Positions 16,601 to 28,087 of a stretch of 64,000 bases of DNA are shown here, piece by piece. Position numbers and translations under genes: made by a program. The DNA lies in the NCBI GenBank assembly GCA_028752905.1, contig JAQNBH010000004.1:30910251-30974250 (forward strand), written 5' to 3'. Under the pieces are notes generated by a model, which was given only the letters and a program-made list of their open reading frames with translations, ran no database searches and had not been told where the DNA came from. The DNA comes from Cladorhizidae sp. MBARI D1340-BT2 (lineage: Eukaryota; Porifera; Demospongiae; Poecilosclerida; Cladorhizidae). The first letter of the stretch is position 1; each line of letters opens with the position of its first letter.

Positions 16601-19600
16601 ACCCCACTATCACCTAGGTATAGACACTGACTGCACCCCACTATCACCTAGGTATAGATACTGACTGCACCCCACTATCACCTAGGTGACACTGACTGCA
16701 CCCCACTATCACCTAGGTATAGACACTGACTGCACCCCACTATCACCTAGGAGACACTGACTGCACCCCACTATCACCTAGGTATAGACACTGACTGCAC
16801 CCCACTATCACCTAGGTATAGACACTGACTGCACCCCACTATCACCTAGGTATAGACACTGACTGCACCCCACTATCACCTAGGTATAGACACTGACTGC
16901 ACCCCACTATCACCTAGGTATAGACACTGACTGCACCCCACTATCACCTAGGTATAGATACTGACTGCACCCCACTATCACCTAGGTGACACTGACTGCA
17001 CCCCACTATCACCTAGGTATAGACACTGACTGCACCCCACTATCACCTAGGTATAGACACTGACTGCACCCCATTATCACCTAGGTATAGACACTGACTG
17101 CACCCCACTATCACCTAGGTATAGACACTGACTGCACCCCACTATCACCTAGGTATAGACACTGACTGCACCCCACTATCACCTAGGTGACACTGACTGC
17201 ACCCCACTATCACCTAGGTATAGGCACTGACTGCACCCCACTATCACCTAGGTATAGACACTGACTCCACCCCACTATCACCTAGGTATAGACACTGACT
17301 GCACCCCACTATCACCTAGGTATAGACACTGACTGCACCCCACTATCACCTAGGTATAGACACTGACTGCACCCCACTATCACCTAGGTATAGACACTGA
17401 CTGCACCCCACTATCACCTAGGTATAGATACTGACTGCACCCCACTATCACCTAGGTGACACTGACTGCACCCCACTATCACCTAGGTATAGACACTGAC
17501 TGCACCCCACTATCACCTAGGAGACACTGACTGCACCCCACTATCACCTAGGTATAGGCACTGACTGCACCCCACTATCACCTAGGAGACACTGACTGCA
17601 CCCCACTATCACCTAGGTATAGACACTGACTGCACCCCACTATCACCTAGGTATAGACACTGACTGCACCCCACTATCACCTAGGTATAGACACTGACTG
17701 CACCCCACTATCACCTAGGTATAGACACTGACTGCACCCCACTATCACCTAGGTATAGATACTGACTGCACCCCACTATCACCTAGGAGACACTGACTGC
17801 ACCCCACTATCACCTAGGTATAGGCACTGACTGCACCCCACTATCACCTAGGAGACACTGACTGCACCCCACTATCACCTAGGTATAGACACTGACTGCA
17901 CCCCACTATCACCTAGGAGACACTGACTGCACCCCACTATCACCTAGGTATAGACACTGACTGCACCTCACTATCACCTAGGTATAGACACTGACTGCAC
18001 CCCACTATCACCTAGGCATAGACACTGACTGCACCCCACTATCACCTAGGTATAGACACTGACTCCACCCCACTATCACCTAGGTATAGACACTGACTGC
18101 ACCCCACTATCACCTAGGTATAGACACTGACTCCACCCCACTATCACCTAGGTATAGACACTGACTGCACCCCACTATCACCTAGGTATAGACACTGACT
18201 ACACCCCACTATCACCTAGGTATAGACACTGACTGCACCCCACTATCACCTAGGTATAGACACTGACTGCACCCCACTATCACCTAGGTATGGACACTGA
18301 CTGCACCCCACTATCACCTAGGTATAGACACTGACTGCACCCACTATCACCTAGGTATAGACACTGACTGCACCCCACTATCACCTAGGTATAGACACTG
18401 ACTGCACCCCACTATCACCTAGGTATAGACACTGACTGCACCCCACTATCACCTAGGTATAGACACTGACTGCACCCCACTATCACCTAGGTATAGACAC
18501 TGACTGCACCCCACTATCACCTAGGTATAGACACTGACTGCACCCCACTATCACCTAGGTATAGACACTGACTGCACCCCACTATCACCTAGGTATAGAC
18601 ACTGACTGCACCCCACTATCACCTAGGTATAGACACTGACTGCACCCCACTATCACCTAGGTATAGACACTGACTGCACCCCACTATCACCTAGGTATAG
18701 ACACTGACTGCACCCCACTATCACCTAGGTATAGACACTGACTGCACCCCACTATCACCTAGGTATAGACACTGACTACACCCCACTATCACCTAGGTAT
18801 AGACACTGACTACACCCCACACTCACCTAGGTATAGACACTGACTGCACCCCACTATCACCTAGGTATAGACACTGACTGCACCCCACTATCACCTAGGT
18901 ATAGACACTGACTGCACCCCACTATCACCTAGGTATAGACACTGACTGCACCCCACTATCACCTAGGTATAGACACTGACTGCACCCCACTATCACCTAG
19001 GTATAGACACTGACTACACCCCACTATCACCTAGGTATAGACACTGACTGCACCCCACTATCACCTAGGTATAGACACTGACTGCACCCCACTATCACCT
19101 AGGTATAGACACTGACTGCACCCACTATCACCTAGGTATAGACACTGACTGCACCCCACTATCACCTAGGTATAGACACTGACTGCACCCCACTATCACC
19201 TAGGTATAGACACTGACTGCACCCCACTATCACCTAGGTATAGACACTGACTGCACCCCACTATCACCTAGGTATAGACACTGACTGCACCCCACTATCA
19301 CCTAGGTATAGACACTGACTACACCCCACTATCACCTAGGTATAGACACTGACTACACCCCACTATCACCTAGGTATAGACACTGACTGCACCCCACTAT
19401 CACCTAGGTATAGACACTGACTGTACCCCACTATCACCTAGGTATAGACACTGACTACACCCCACTATCACCTAGGTATAGACACTGACTGCACCTCATT
19501 ATCACCTAGGTATAGACACTGAGTACACCCCACTATCACCTAGGTATAGACACTGACTGCACCCACTATCACCTCGGTATAGACACTGACTACACCCCAC

Positions 19601-20428
19601 TATCACCTAGGTATAGACACTGACTACACCCCACTATCACCTAGGTATAGACACTGACTACACCCCACTATCACCTAGGTATAGACACTGACTGCACCCC
19701 ACTATCACCTAGGTATAGACACTGACTGTACCCCACTATCACCTAGGTATAGACACTGACTACACCCCACTATCACCTAGGTATAGACACTGACTGCACC
19801 TCACTATCACCTAGGTATAGACACTGACTCCACCCCACTATCACCTAGGTATAGACACTGACTGCACCCACTATCACCTAGGTATAGACACTGACTACAC
19901 CCCACTATCACCTAGGTATAGACACTGACTGCACCCCACTATCACCTAGGTATAGACACTGACTGCACCCCACTATCACCTAGGTATAGACACTGACTGC
20001 ACCTCACTATCACCTAGGTATAGACACTGACTGCACCCCACTATCACCTAGGTATAGACACTGACTACACCCCACTATCACCTAGGTATAGACACTGACT
20101 ACACCCCACTATCACCTAGGTATAGACACTGACTGCACCCCACTATCACCTAGGTATAGACACTGACTGCACCCCACTATCACCTAGGTATAGATACTGA
20201 CTACACCCCACTATCACCTAGGTATAGACACTGACTACACCCCACTATCACCTAGGTATAGACACTGACTGCACCCCACTATCACCTAGGTATAGACACT
20301 GACTGCACCCCACTATCACCTAGGTATAGACACTGACTGCACCCCACTATCACCTAGGTATAGACACTGACTGCACCCCACTATCACCTAGGTATAGACA
20401 CTGACTGCACCCCACTATCACCTAGGTA
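10612..20428. repeat. Higher-order blocks of 3.1-3.4 kb within the satellite
   Basis: Rare variants recur at matching offsets. CCTAGGCATA occurs at 11551, 14949 and 18011. CATTATC occurs at 10612, 14010 and 17072. Both series give spacings of 3398 and 3062 bp. CCTCGG (13112 and 19572) and GAGTAC (13061 and 19521) are 6460 bp apart, equal to 190 units. Three consecutive blocks are present, the middle one about ten units shorter. Confidence 0.85.
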
Positions 20429-20912
20429 CGTACCCTGAGCCACACCCAACTGGCATTTCTCCTCTTGTCAGCTGAGGGGGGTGGTAACAGAACTCTCCAG
20501 AGGTAGACTAATGTGGCCGCCATGTTTCACTGAACACAATTAAGTCGTCCAGACAGACACGTGAAGACTCCTCCATGCCTCGAACAACCCATTGATGAGC
20601 TCCTTTGAACAAAAGTATCACATGACATGTAGATTTCCATGGGCAGTCACAAATACCACTTTATTTGCATTGACTCGGCCAGAAGCCTTTGCTGAGATAT
20701 AGGGTTGAGATGAAGTTTATAGGTTAGCCGAGATGATCAATAAAATGCTTGGCATTGGATAGATATATGTTTGAGAACATCCATTCAAAAGGCAATGGTC
20801 AACACAGATGTGTAGAAGTCTGCACTTTTCTTCGCCACTAGAACAGGAGCTACTCACTTTGTGTTCTTTCAGTAGTCTCATTGAGTGATACTCTGCCAGC
20901 TGGCAGCGCTAC
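20429..20912. other. Unique sequence at the right edge of the satellite
   Basis: No recognisable gene, repeat or RNA. It separates the satellite edge from the 48-bp repeat. No TATDN1 exon was found here. Confidence 0.6.
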
Positions 20913-21150
20913 CAGTCGCGCTGAGCCTACGACAAGTTCATGTTCTTGCTCTCTGATGGCAGCTCTACCAGTCATGCCAAGCCTTTGACAAGCTCATGTT
21001 CTTGCCTGGTGGCTACCGATCATGCTGAGCCTGCGACAAGTTCATGTTCTTGCCTGGTGGCTACCGGTCATGCTGAGCCTGCGACAAGTTCATGTTCTTG
21101 CCTGGTGGCTACCGGTCATGCTGAGCCTGTGACAAGGTCATGTTCGTGCC
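20913..21150. repeat. 48-bp minisatellite, about 5 copies
   Basis: The unit includes GCTGAGCCTGCGACAAGTTC and TGCCTGGTGGCTACCGG. Because 48 is a multiple of three, it stays open on the plus strand as a 16-residue repeat rich in Cys and Ser. No start context, splice sites or homology supports a protein, so it is called as repeat only. Confidence 0.85.
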
Positions 21151-21254
21151 AGGTTTCTTTGGTTGTGTTTGTTCTGGTACTCTTCCAACAACTTCTTCAG
21201 CTCTTGCCATTTTCTCTGTTGTCACTTGCTCACCAAATTTAGTTAGTCTTCTTC

Positions 21255-22720
21255 TCAGGGGATAACATCTTCCTTAAACTGGGTATAAATCAGCCACTCC
21301 TCTAATAACTCAGTAAGGTTGTGCAGAGCTTTGATTCCATCATCATAATCACTGATGTCATGTCCAACAATAGATAGCTGGAAAGGGTTAAAAAAAACAT
21401 CTTTGTAGAAATTGTGTGCAGGATGCCGGTCCAAATGACCTTCCATTGTCTTAACTGCAAGGTTAAAGCCATCTTGAAAGGATGTTTTTTCCTTCTCAGC
21501 TTGAGAGAGCTTAGATAGATGTCGATAAGTGTCAGTCCCAAAGCTTGTCCTTGTAGTTCCTGCACAGAGATAGGACCTGAGGTCTTCTAATAGGTTATAG
21601 ACAGAGCATGCCAAAGGATCTCCTTAGCTTCAAGTGAGAGGCTTAAAGTGAGAAGGTAAGTGCACTCACCTGCCGGTGGCAATCATCTTTGATAAAATTC
21701 AACTGCATGTATGTCTCTGGACATATCATTTTGTGAGTGACCAATTTGATGGATGCTCTACAGCCATTCCTTGACCTGCAAAAATAAAACAGAATTAGTT
21801 AGTTGACTCAAGCTAGCTTAACCTTAGCTTACCTCTCTCAGCTTTATAGAATCCTTCATAAACATGCACTCTGGATGGATGATAAAGGGCTGCCTCAAAC
21901 CAAGAGTCCCATTGTGTATAGATACAGGCACTGGAGGAGCTTGACCTCAGTTGCGAGAAGATAATCATTCCGGTATTCAAGAAGCGACTCTTCCTTCCTG
22001 GCTTCTTGTAGAGGAAGATTTTACCATTGTAAAGAGGTCTGCAATATGCTTAATAAAGTAGGAATGATGATGAAGAATTTCCACTGCAAGGTTCACTACA
22101 TGTGGCAGTCACAGAACACGAGTAGCATGTGAAAAAACAACTGATTGGACATCTCGGAAACTTTCTTGCGATATGCTGCACTATCTGAAACAAATGCAAA
22201 GACCCGTTCAAACTTGATGCCTGCCTCACGGACACACCTGATGACATCTTGGCTGTGTGGCATTGTTGCATGCCTCCGATTTGACTACTCCTACGAGATG
22301 TTTTGCAGCACTGCTATTACACTAAGAATACTGTGGTCTCCTACATCAGTTGTTTCGTCGGATATAGGAGAATCTCCTAGGAAACTTGTCCCGGGACAAA
22401 GCACCTTCTTGTCTGCAATGTTTTAGCAAACAAACAAAAACAAAAAAACTCTTTTTCCCCCTAGTTCTCTCCAGTTGGATGTCAGCCAGAGGGCTTAATG
22501 TAGTCCAAAGTGAAGTTTTCTCGTGACTTGACCTTAGAAGTCAGTGCTACCTGCGGTGTACTTTATACTCCTTGCTTTATCTCTGCTTGCTTTCTGGAAA
22601 GATGCTTCTTAGACTTGAGATGATTCTTGATAGTATCTATTCTAACCAAGTCTAAGAAATGGTCACAAAACTTGCAAAACGAGACCCGCCATCAGCGTGT
22701 AGAATTCCTCTTAGAAAGCC
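21255..22720 (-). pseudogene. Decayed hAT-family transposase (element 1)
   Basis: On the minus strand the pieces of a hAT transposase follow in order. Near 22690-22590 is a BED/C2H2-like finger (CKFCDH, then HLKSKKH). Near 22400-22330 is an acidic strand containing SDETTDVGDHS. Near 22215-22140 is FVSDSAAYRKK, followed by NLAVEILHHHS. Near 21920-21850 is a segment with the sense WDSWFEAALYHPSR. The C-terminal part (21614-21255) contains FNLAVKTMEGHLDRHPA and ELLEEWLIYTQF and ends in a stop. Frameshifts and stops break the frame, so it is inactive. A GTAAGC...TTTTTGCAG stretch near 21835-21777 looks like an intron. Family assignment rests on remembered hAT patterns; terminal repeats were not found. 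Confidence 0.75.
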
Positions 22721-23400
22721 CCTCAAATTGTTGGAAGCCCCTCAAATTGTAACAAGTAGCTGTAGCCCAGTCCTAGTTGAAATCAGAACTTACATAACAC
22801 TAACCACTACTAAAACCACTTTCCAATTTTAACCACCCTAGATAGTAACCTTCCATTAGTGACCCTAGCCCTTGTAGATAGCAATTAGTAACATAATAGA
22901 GGAAATAAGTGCATGTACAATGCTTTTTGCTAATTCTGTTCAAACCATAGTTTCCTTGAATTCCTGAAAAGGAAAAACAGAGGCTCTATAATTCATCACC
23001 CAGATATTTAAGTCTCTCTGATTGATTGTGGCTCTGCCAGCATCAAGCTATTGGTGGGCTGGTGGCGCCTACACGAACCAAACAGCTATATAGTCGATCT
23101 GTGTTAGATACTTATTGTGTGAAGATTGGTTGTCAAGGCTCATTAGAAGCATGAAGAGTCATGGAGAGCCTGGTGGTGGATGAATTAATCTCACCCAGTG
23201 CTATGCTCTTGAGCAGGGTGGTGGATTCTACACTTTACACAAGTGGCAAAGAAACTATCTAGTCATACTTTTTAGTATCTATCGACTCTTGCCTCTGTCT
23301 TCAGGGTTTGTTCAGATAGATTGAAAAGCTAGTTGAAGCTCATTCTGTAGGTAACTTGGTGTTCTTTGGCCTGATAACAAGGATTCAAACATTTTGTATA
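22721..23400. other. TATDN1 intron, no feature seen
   Basis: Apart from a short doubled phrase at 22718-22752 (CCCCTCAAATTGT twice), nothing was recognised. The TATDN1 exon expected just upstream, ending in the HSFDG motif, was searched for here by eye and not found. Confidence 0.5.
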
Positions 23401-23429
23401 ATTTGCTACTTTTTGGGGGTCAGATCCCA

Positions 23430-23831
23430 GGTCCCAATTATGTCATGAATATCATTACTGTATGGTGCATTCTCAACCTTGTCATGAGTATCACTGTGGA
23501 ATAATGATACCACCATGAATACCATTACTGATGGACTGATGCCATGAACATCATTACTGTAAGTAATCTTTAGCCATGTTATAGGCCTTATTGTTGTTGA
23601 AATCTAAGTACTAATCTAGATGAAGGTTTATGTGAAATTTATTGCAGATTTACTAAAATCTAAATGCTAATTTAGATGCCATGAATACCATTACTGTAGT
23701 GTTTTAATTGTCATGAATTCCATGGCACAAGGTGCATTCTTTTAAGTCTAGATTAGGGAAATACCCAACACTAAACTCAATTAGTGATGCCATGAATATC
23801 ATTACTGCCAGGTGCATTCTTTCACTGGCAG
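23430..23831. repeat. Degenerate repeat before a TATDN1 exon
   Basis: Phrases such as CATGAATACCATTACTG and GGTGCATTCT recur irregularly (near 23465, 23731 and 23812). The last copy runs into the splice acceptor TTTCACTGGCAG of the exon at 23832. Confidence 0.6.
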
Positions 23832-23888
23832 TGCAGAAGAAGCCCAGGGGCTACTTCAGTTTGGACTCTACATTGGACTCAATGGATG
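23832..23888 (+). CDS. TATDN1: TATDN1 exon (YIGLNG block)
   Basis: Acceptor TTTCACTGGCAG, donor TG|GTACGA. It enters needing one base and leaves two bases (TG), which the next exon completes to Cys. It encodes AEEAQGLLQFGLYIGLNG, matching the strand before the Cys-Ser of TATDN1. Confidence 0.85.
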
Positions 23889-26800
23889 GTACGAGCATTC
23901 CCATGGTGATCAATATAGAGACAAATAGAGAGCTACTTAGTGTAGTATGTACAGTTGAAATGAATAGTAGAGTTCGCAGTTCCATGCCACACTCTAAGTT
24001 CAGGACACCTATGTAGCTTTAGATTCAGGATACCATGCTCTAGGTTCCGGACATATACTCTAGGTTCAGGACACCATGCTCTAGGTTATTGTCTGTTTAA
24101 TTTGTACCTTTCCTTGACATTCATTCTCTGAGTGCCCCTCAAACCCACCCCCTACATTCATTCCCCTCAAACCCACCACTTACATTCATTCCCCTCAAAC
24201 CCACCCCCCTTACATTCATTCCCCTCAAACCCAACCCCCCTTACATTCATTCCCCTCAAACCCAACCCCTACATTCATTTTCTGAGTACCCCTCAAACCC
24301 AACCCCCTAATTCATCCCCCTCAAACCCACCCTTACATTCATTCCCCTCAAACCCACCCTTACATTCATTCCCCTCAAACCCAACCCCCCACATTCATTC
24401 CCCTCAAACCCACCCCCCTACATTCATTCCCCTCAAACTCACCCTTACATTCATCCTCTGAGTGCCCTCAAACCAACCCCCCTGCAAACATTTGTTCTCT
24501 GTGTGCCCCTCAAACTCAATCCCATACATTCATTTTCATTTTCATGTGCTTCTCAAACCCATCGCCCCCCTGCATTTGTTCTCTGTACCTCAAATCATTA
24601 TGGTTATAGAGTACATGTGTAGTATATTGCTATGTGCCTTGCCTCAACATCATTATAGTTATAGAGTACATGTGTGCTATATTTTGCCTCAACATCATTA
24701 TAGTTATAGAGTACATGTGTGGTATATTGCTATGTGCCTTGCCTCAACATCATTATAGTTATAGAGTACATGTGTGCTATATTGCTGTGTGCCTTGCCTC
24801 AACATCGTTATATAGTTATAGAGTGCATGTGTGGTATATTGCTGTGCTTGCCTCAACATCATTATAGTTGTAGAGTACATGTGTGCTATATTGCTATGTG
24901 CCTCGCCCTTCAAGTTTAGAGAAGGCAACAGTACGAAAACACCCAATGGCTCTTTTTCTTTTGCAGCTCAATGAAGACGGCTGAAAACTTGGATGTGATC
25001 AAGACCATTCCAGCAGACCGCATCCTGCTGGAAACTGGTATGATGTTTGTCTTGCAAGCGCTTGCATGGCTATCATGCTTAGTAAATTGGGTCATTGAGA
25101 TCCAATTACGATTATCATTGTCTTTCTCAATCAGGCAATGTTCTTGTCTAAACTATTAGTGTGTGTGTGTTTAGTAGGTCATCACCCTATCACAGGTTTC
25201 CAAGGCAATCGAGCACTAGTCACCTAGTCAAACAGGAAGTGTAAGAGCCCAGAATGTATCGGGGAAATTGGGAGGTAAATTAATAACGTTGAGTGTTGAC
25301 TGTCTTCTGGTAAAGTGAAATTGTTAGCCAAGAGTCTCCTGGAAAGAGGGATCTTTCTGACCACTTCAAGGGGATCTCAAGTATTCAAACATCTAAATTT
25401 AATGAACCATACAAGCACATAATCCAGCCATCAGCAACTTGGCTACGGGCCTTGAGAAAAGGAGAGCAGGAAACTTTTTTAGAACAAGAGCTGCTCTTTA
25501 GATTGGAAATACTTGTCTTGGCTTTGTTATAGCTATGTGTTTGCTCTCTCCTGGCATCACTGTAAATAGCTATGTGTATATGCTCTGTCCTGGCATCACT
25601 GTATATAGCTATGTATATATGCTCTGTCCTGGCATCACTGTATATAGCTATGTATATATGCTCTGTCCTGGCATCACTGTCTATGGCTATGTATATACTC
25701 TCACCTGGCTTCACTATAGATGATATATACTCTCTCCTGGCTCCACTATGTGCTCTCTCCTGGCTCCACTGTATATGATATATACTCTCTCCTCGCTCCA
25801 CTGTATATGATATATGCTCTCTCCTGGCTCCACTGTATATGATATGTGCTCTCTCCTGGTTCCACTATGTGCTCTCTCATGGCTCCACTGTATATGATAT
25901 ATGCTCTCTCCTGGCTCCACTCTGTGCTCTCTCCTGGCTCAGCCGTATATGATATATAATCTCTCCTGGCTCCACTGTATATGATATATGCTCTCTCTTG
26001 GCTCCACTGTATATGATATATGCTCTCTCCTAGCTCCACTGTATATGATATGTGCTCTCTCCTGGCTCCACTGTATATGATATATGCTCTCTCCTGGCTC
26101 CACTGTATATGATATGTGCTCTCTACTGGCTCAACTGTATATGATATATAATCTCTCCTGGCTCCACTGTATATGATATATGCTCTCTCATGTGGCTCCA
26201 CTGTATATGATATGTGCTCTCCACTTTATATTGGCTTTATTCACAAGCTCATATGGATATAGCTGCTCAGCCATCCTGCTCTCCTGACATGTCCACCTTG
26301 TTTCAGCCTATGTCGATATTGCTGAAATGCTTCTCAAGGATTTCCTGTTTTCTCCTTGCATGGTTGTATTTGGCATTCGTTCTCAAGGCTTGCCTCTCAC
26401 TGGCTTCACGGAAGCTCTCTATTTTTTCCCCTCTGCTAATCTCGACGGTGTTGTTGTCTTTGTTTCATCATGTGCACCCACTGATCTTGGAATCCTTCCT
26501 CAATCTGTTGCTTTGAGGTTGATCATGCGAGACTCTTCTGCCTCTTCCAGCTTGGTGTTGTTCCAAGAAGTGCTTGGTCCTTGTTGGCTCGGTATGCAGA
26601 AGATGAGTTAAATTTTGCGCTCTCATGATGGTCAACCTTTGACCCTGGGCAATGACATAGACAAGCACACCAACACCCCCACCCCCAAAAAATTGTCTCG
26701 ACATTTCGATGCCAATACAAAAAGTAATATTTAAATGAATTTTAACGATGTGCAAGTGCACAGTGCACAGTAGTAGTAGTCAGCCATCAAGCAAGCCCGT

Positions 26801-28055
26801 GTCATCTCATTGCTGGCATTTTCAATAAAGAACTGCTGATTAGTTGACTTTCACAAGCTATGCAAGTGCTCTCTACAAATTGCCTAAGCCGGAACTTTGT
26901 TTAACTGACTGCTCCTGGCAATGAGGCTCTGACTTATATTGTGGTTATAGCTCGTGGATATTCACCCTGCACTTACATACCTGGAATATCACTCCACCTC
27001 CTCTATTATTAAAGAGCTGTTATGCTTCAGCTTTTGTCTTTCATGGAGCTTCTTGCTTGGCACTGAATTGACTCTAGCTGTTAACTCTACTCTGTTGCAT
27101 GGAGCTTCTTGCTTGGCACTGAATTGACTCCAGCTGTTAACTCTCCTCTGTTGCATGGAGCTTCTTGCTTGGCACTGAATTGACTCTAGCTGTTAACTCT
27201 ACTCTGTTGCATGGAGCTTCTTGCTTGGCACTTAATTGATTCTAGCTGTTAACTCTACTCTGTTGCATGGAGCTTCTTGCTTGGCACTTAATTGACTCTA
27301 GCTGTTAACTCTACTCTGCTGCATGGAGCTTCTTGCTTGGCACTTAATTGACTCAACTGTTAACTCTACTCCGCTGCATGGAGCTTCTTGCTTGGTACTG
27401 AATTGACTCCAGCTGTTAACTCTACTCCGCTGCCTGACGACTGAGTATAGCTGAGATCTTGCCTCGATACTTTTCTGTTGCCATGACTCCTATTCCGCAT
27501 TTTTATATTGACTCCTCCCACAGATTGACTATTGATCCACCCACATGTGCACAAAGCAGACAGATTGATCATGTTATCCAATGGTCGTGCATTTGTCCAG
27601 TTGTGGAATTTCTTTTCTTACCTCATCTTTACAGAGTCTAGCATCCATCACCTTAAGTTAGGAAGTCATTTAGCCCTTCGAGCCAGCAGTCTAGGTCGGA
27701 TAAAAGAGGTCTCTCTGAATTTAGGTGATTTTAGTTCTGCCACCTGCAGATGTTACGGAGTGTGCTGCATGAGTGGTATGAACATTTGCTTGTTATTTAT
27801 GCTCTCAGATATGTTTTCTGACACCCCGAAAGTTGGCATTAGTCCTCCCTCTGAAAGTCAGTGTTAGCCCTCCCTCTGAAAGTTGGCATTAGCCCTCCTC
27901 CTGAAAGTTGGTGTTAGCCCTCCTCCTGAAAGTTGGTGTTAGCCCCCCCTCTGAAAGTTGGCATGACCCCTCCCTCTGAAAGTTAGTGTTAGCCCTCTCT
28001 CTGAAATTATATAAGTCAAGACCCTAAATAAACAAAGACTTGAAAAACGGCAATA

Positions 28056-28087
<32 letters not shown>

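Larger units (their letters stand above)
1..20428. repeat. Giant 34-bp satellite array (about 600 copies)
   Basis: Head-to-tail copies of a 34-bp unit that carries the palindrome CCTAGG followed by TATAGACACTGACTG. The array starts at or before the left edge and ends sharply after CACCTAGGTA near 20428. Copies differ mainly at one dinucleotide (GC, CC, AC or GT before ACCCC). There are also 31-bp variants lacking three bases (CCTAGGTGACACTG or CCTAGGAGACACTG) and rare single-base variants. The unit is not a multiple of three, and no long reading frame appears. Variants recur in blocks, giving a higher-order structure. No unique spacers and no genes lie inside. A centromeric, heterochromatic or intronic macrosatellite is possible. 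Confidence 0.99.

Noticed and set aside
1..20428. CRISPR-like regularly spaced repeat
   Set aside because: Units are contiguous with no unique spacers, in an animal genome with introns.
20940..21242. 100-codon plus-strand frame with Cys/Ser-rich repeats
   Set aside because: It is the translation of a 48-bp minisatellite. No homolog was recognised and there is no supported start.
24132..24461. 109-codon Pro/His-rich frame
   Set aside because: Translation of a C-rich repeat of about 28 bp.
25385..26201. Minus-strand frames of 138 and 151 codons
   Set aside because: By-products of the 32- and 39-bp arrays. All lie in a TATDN1 intron and share only repeat words.
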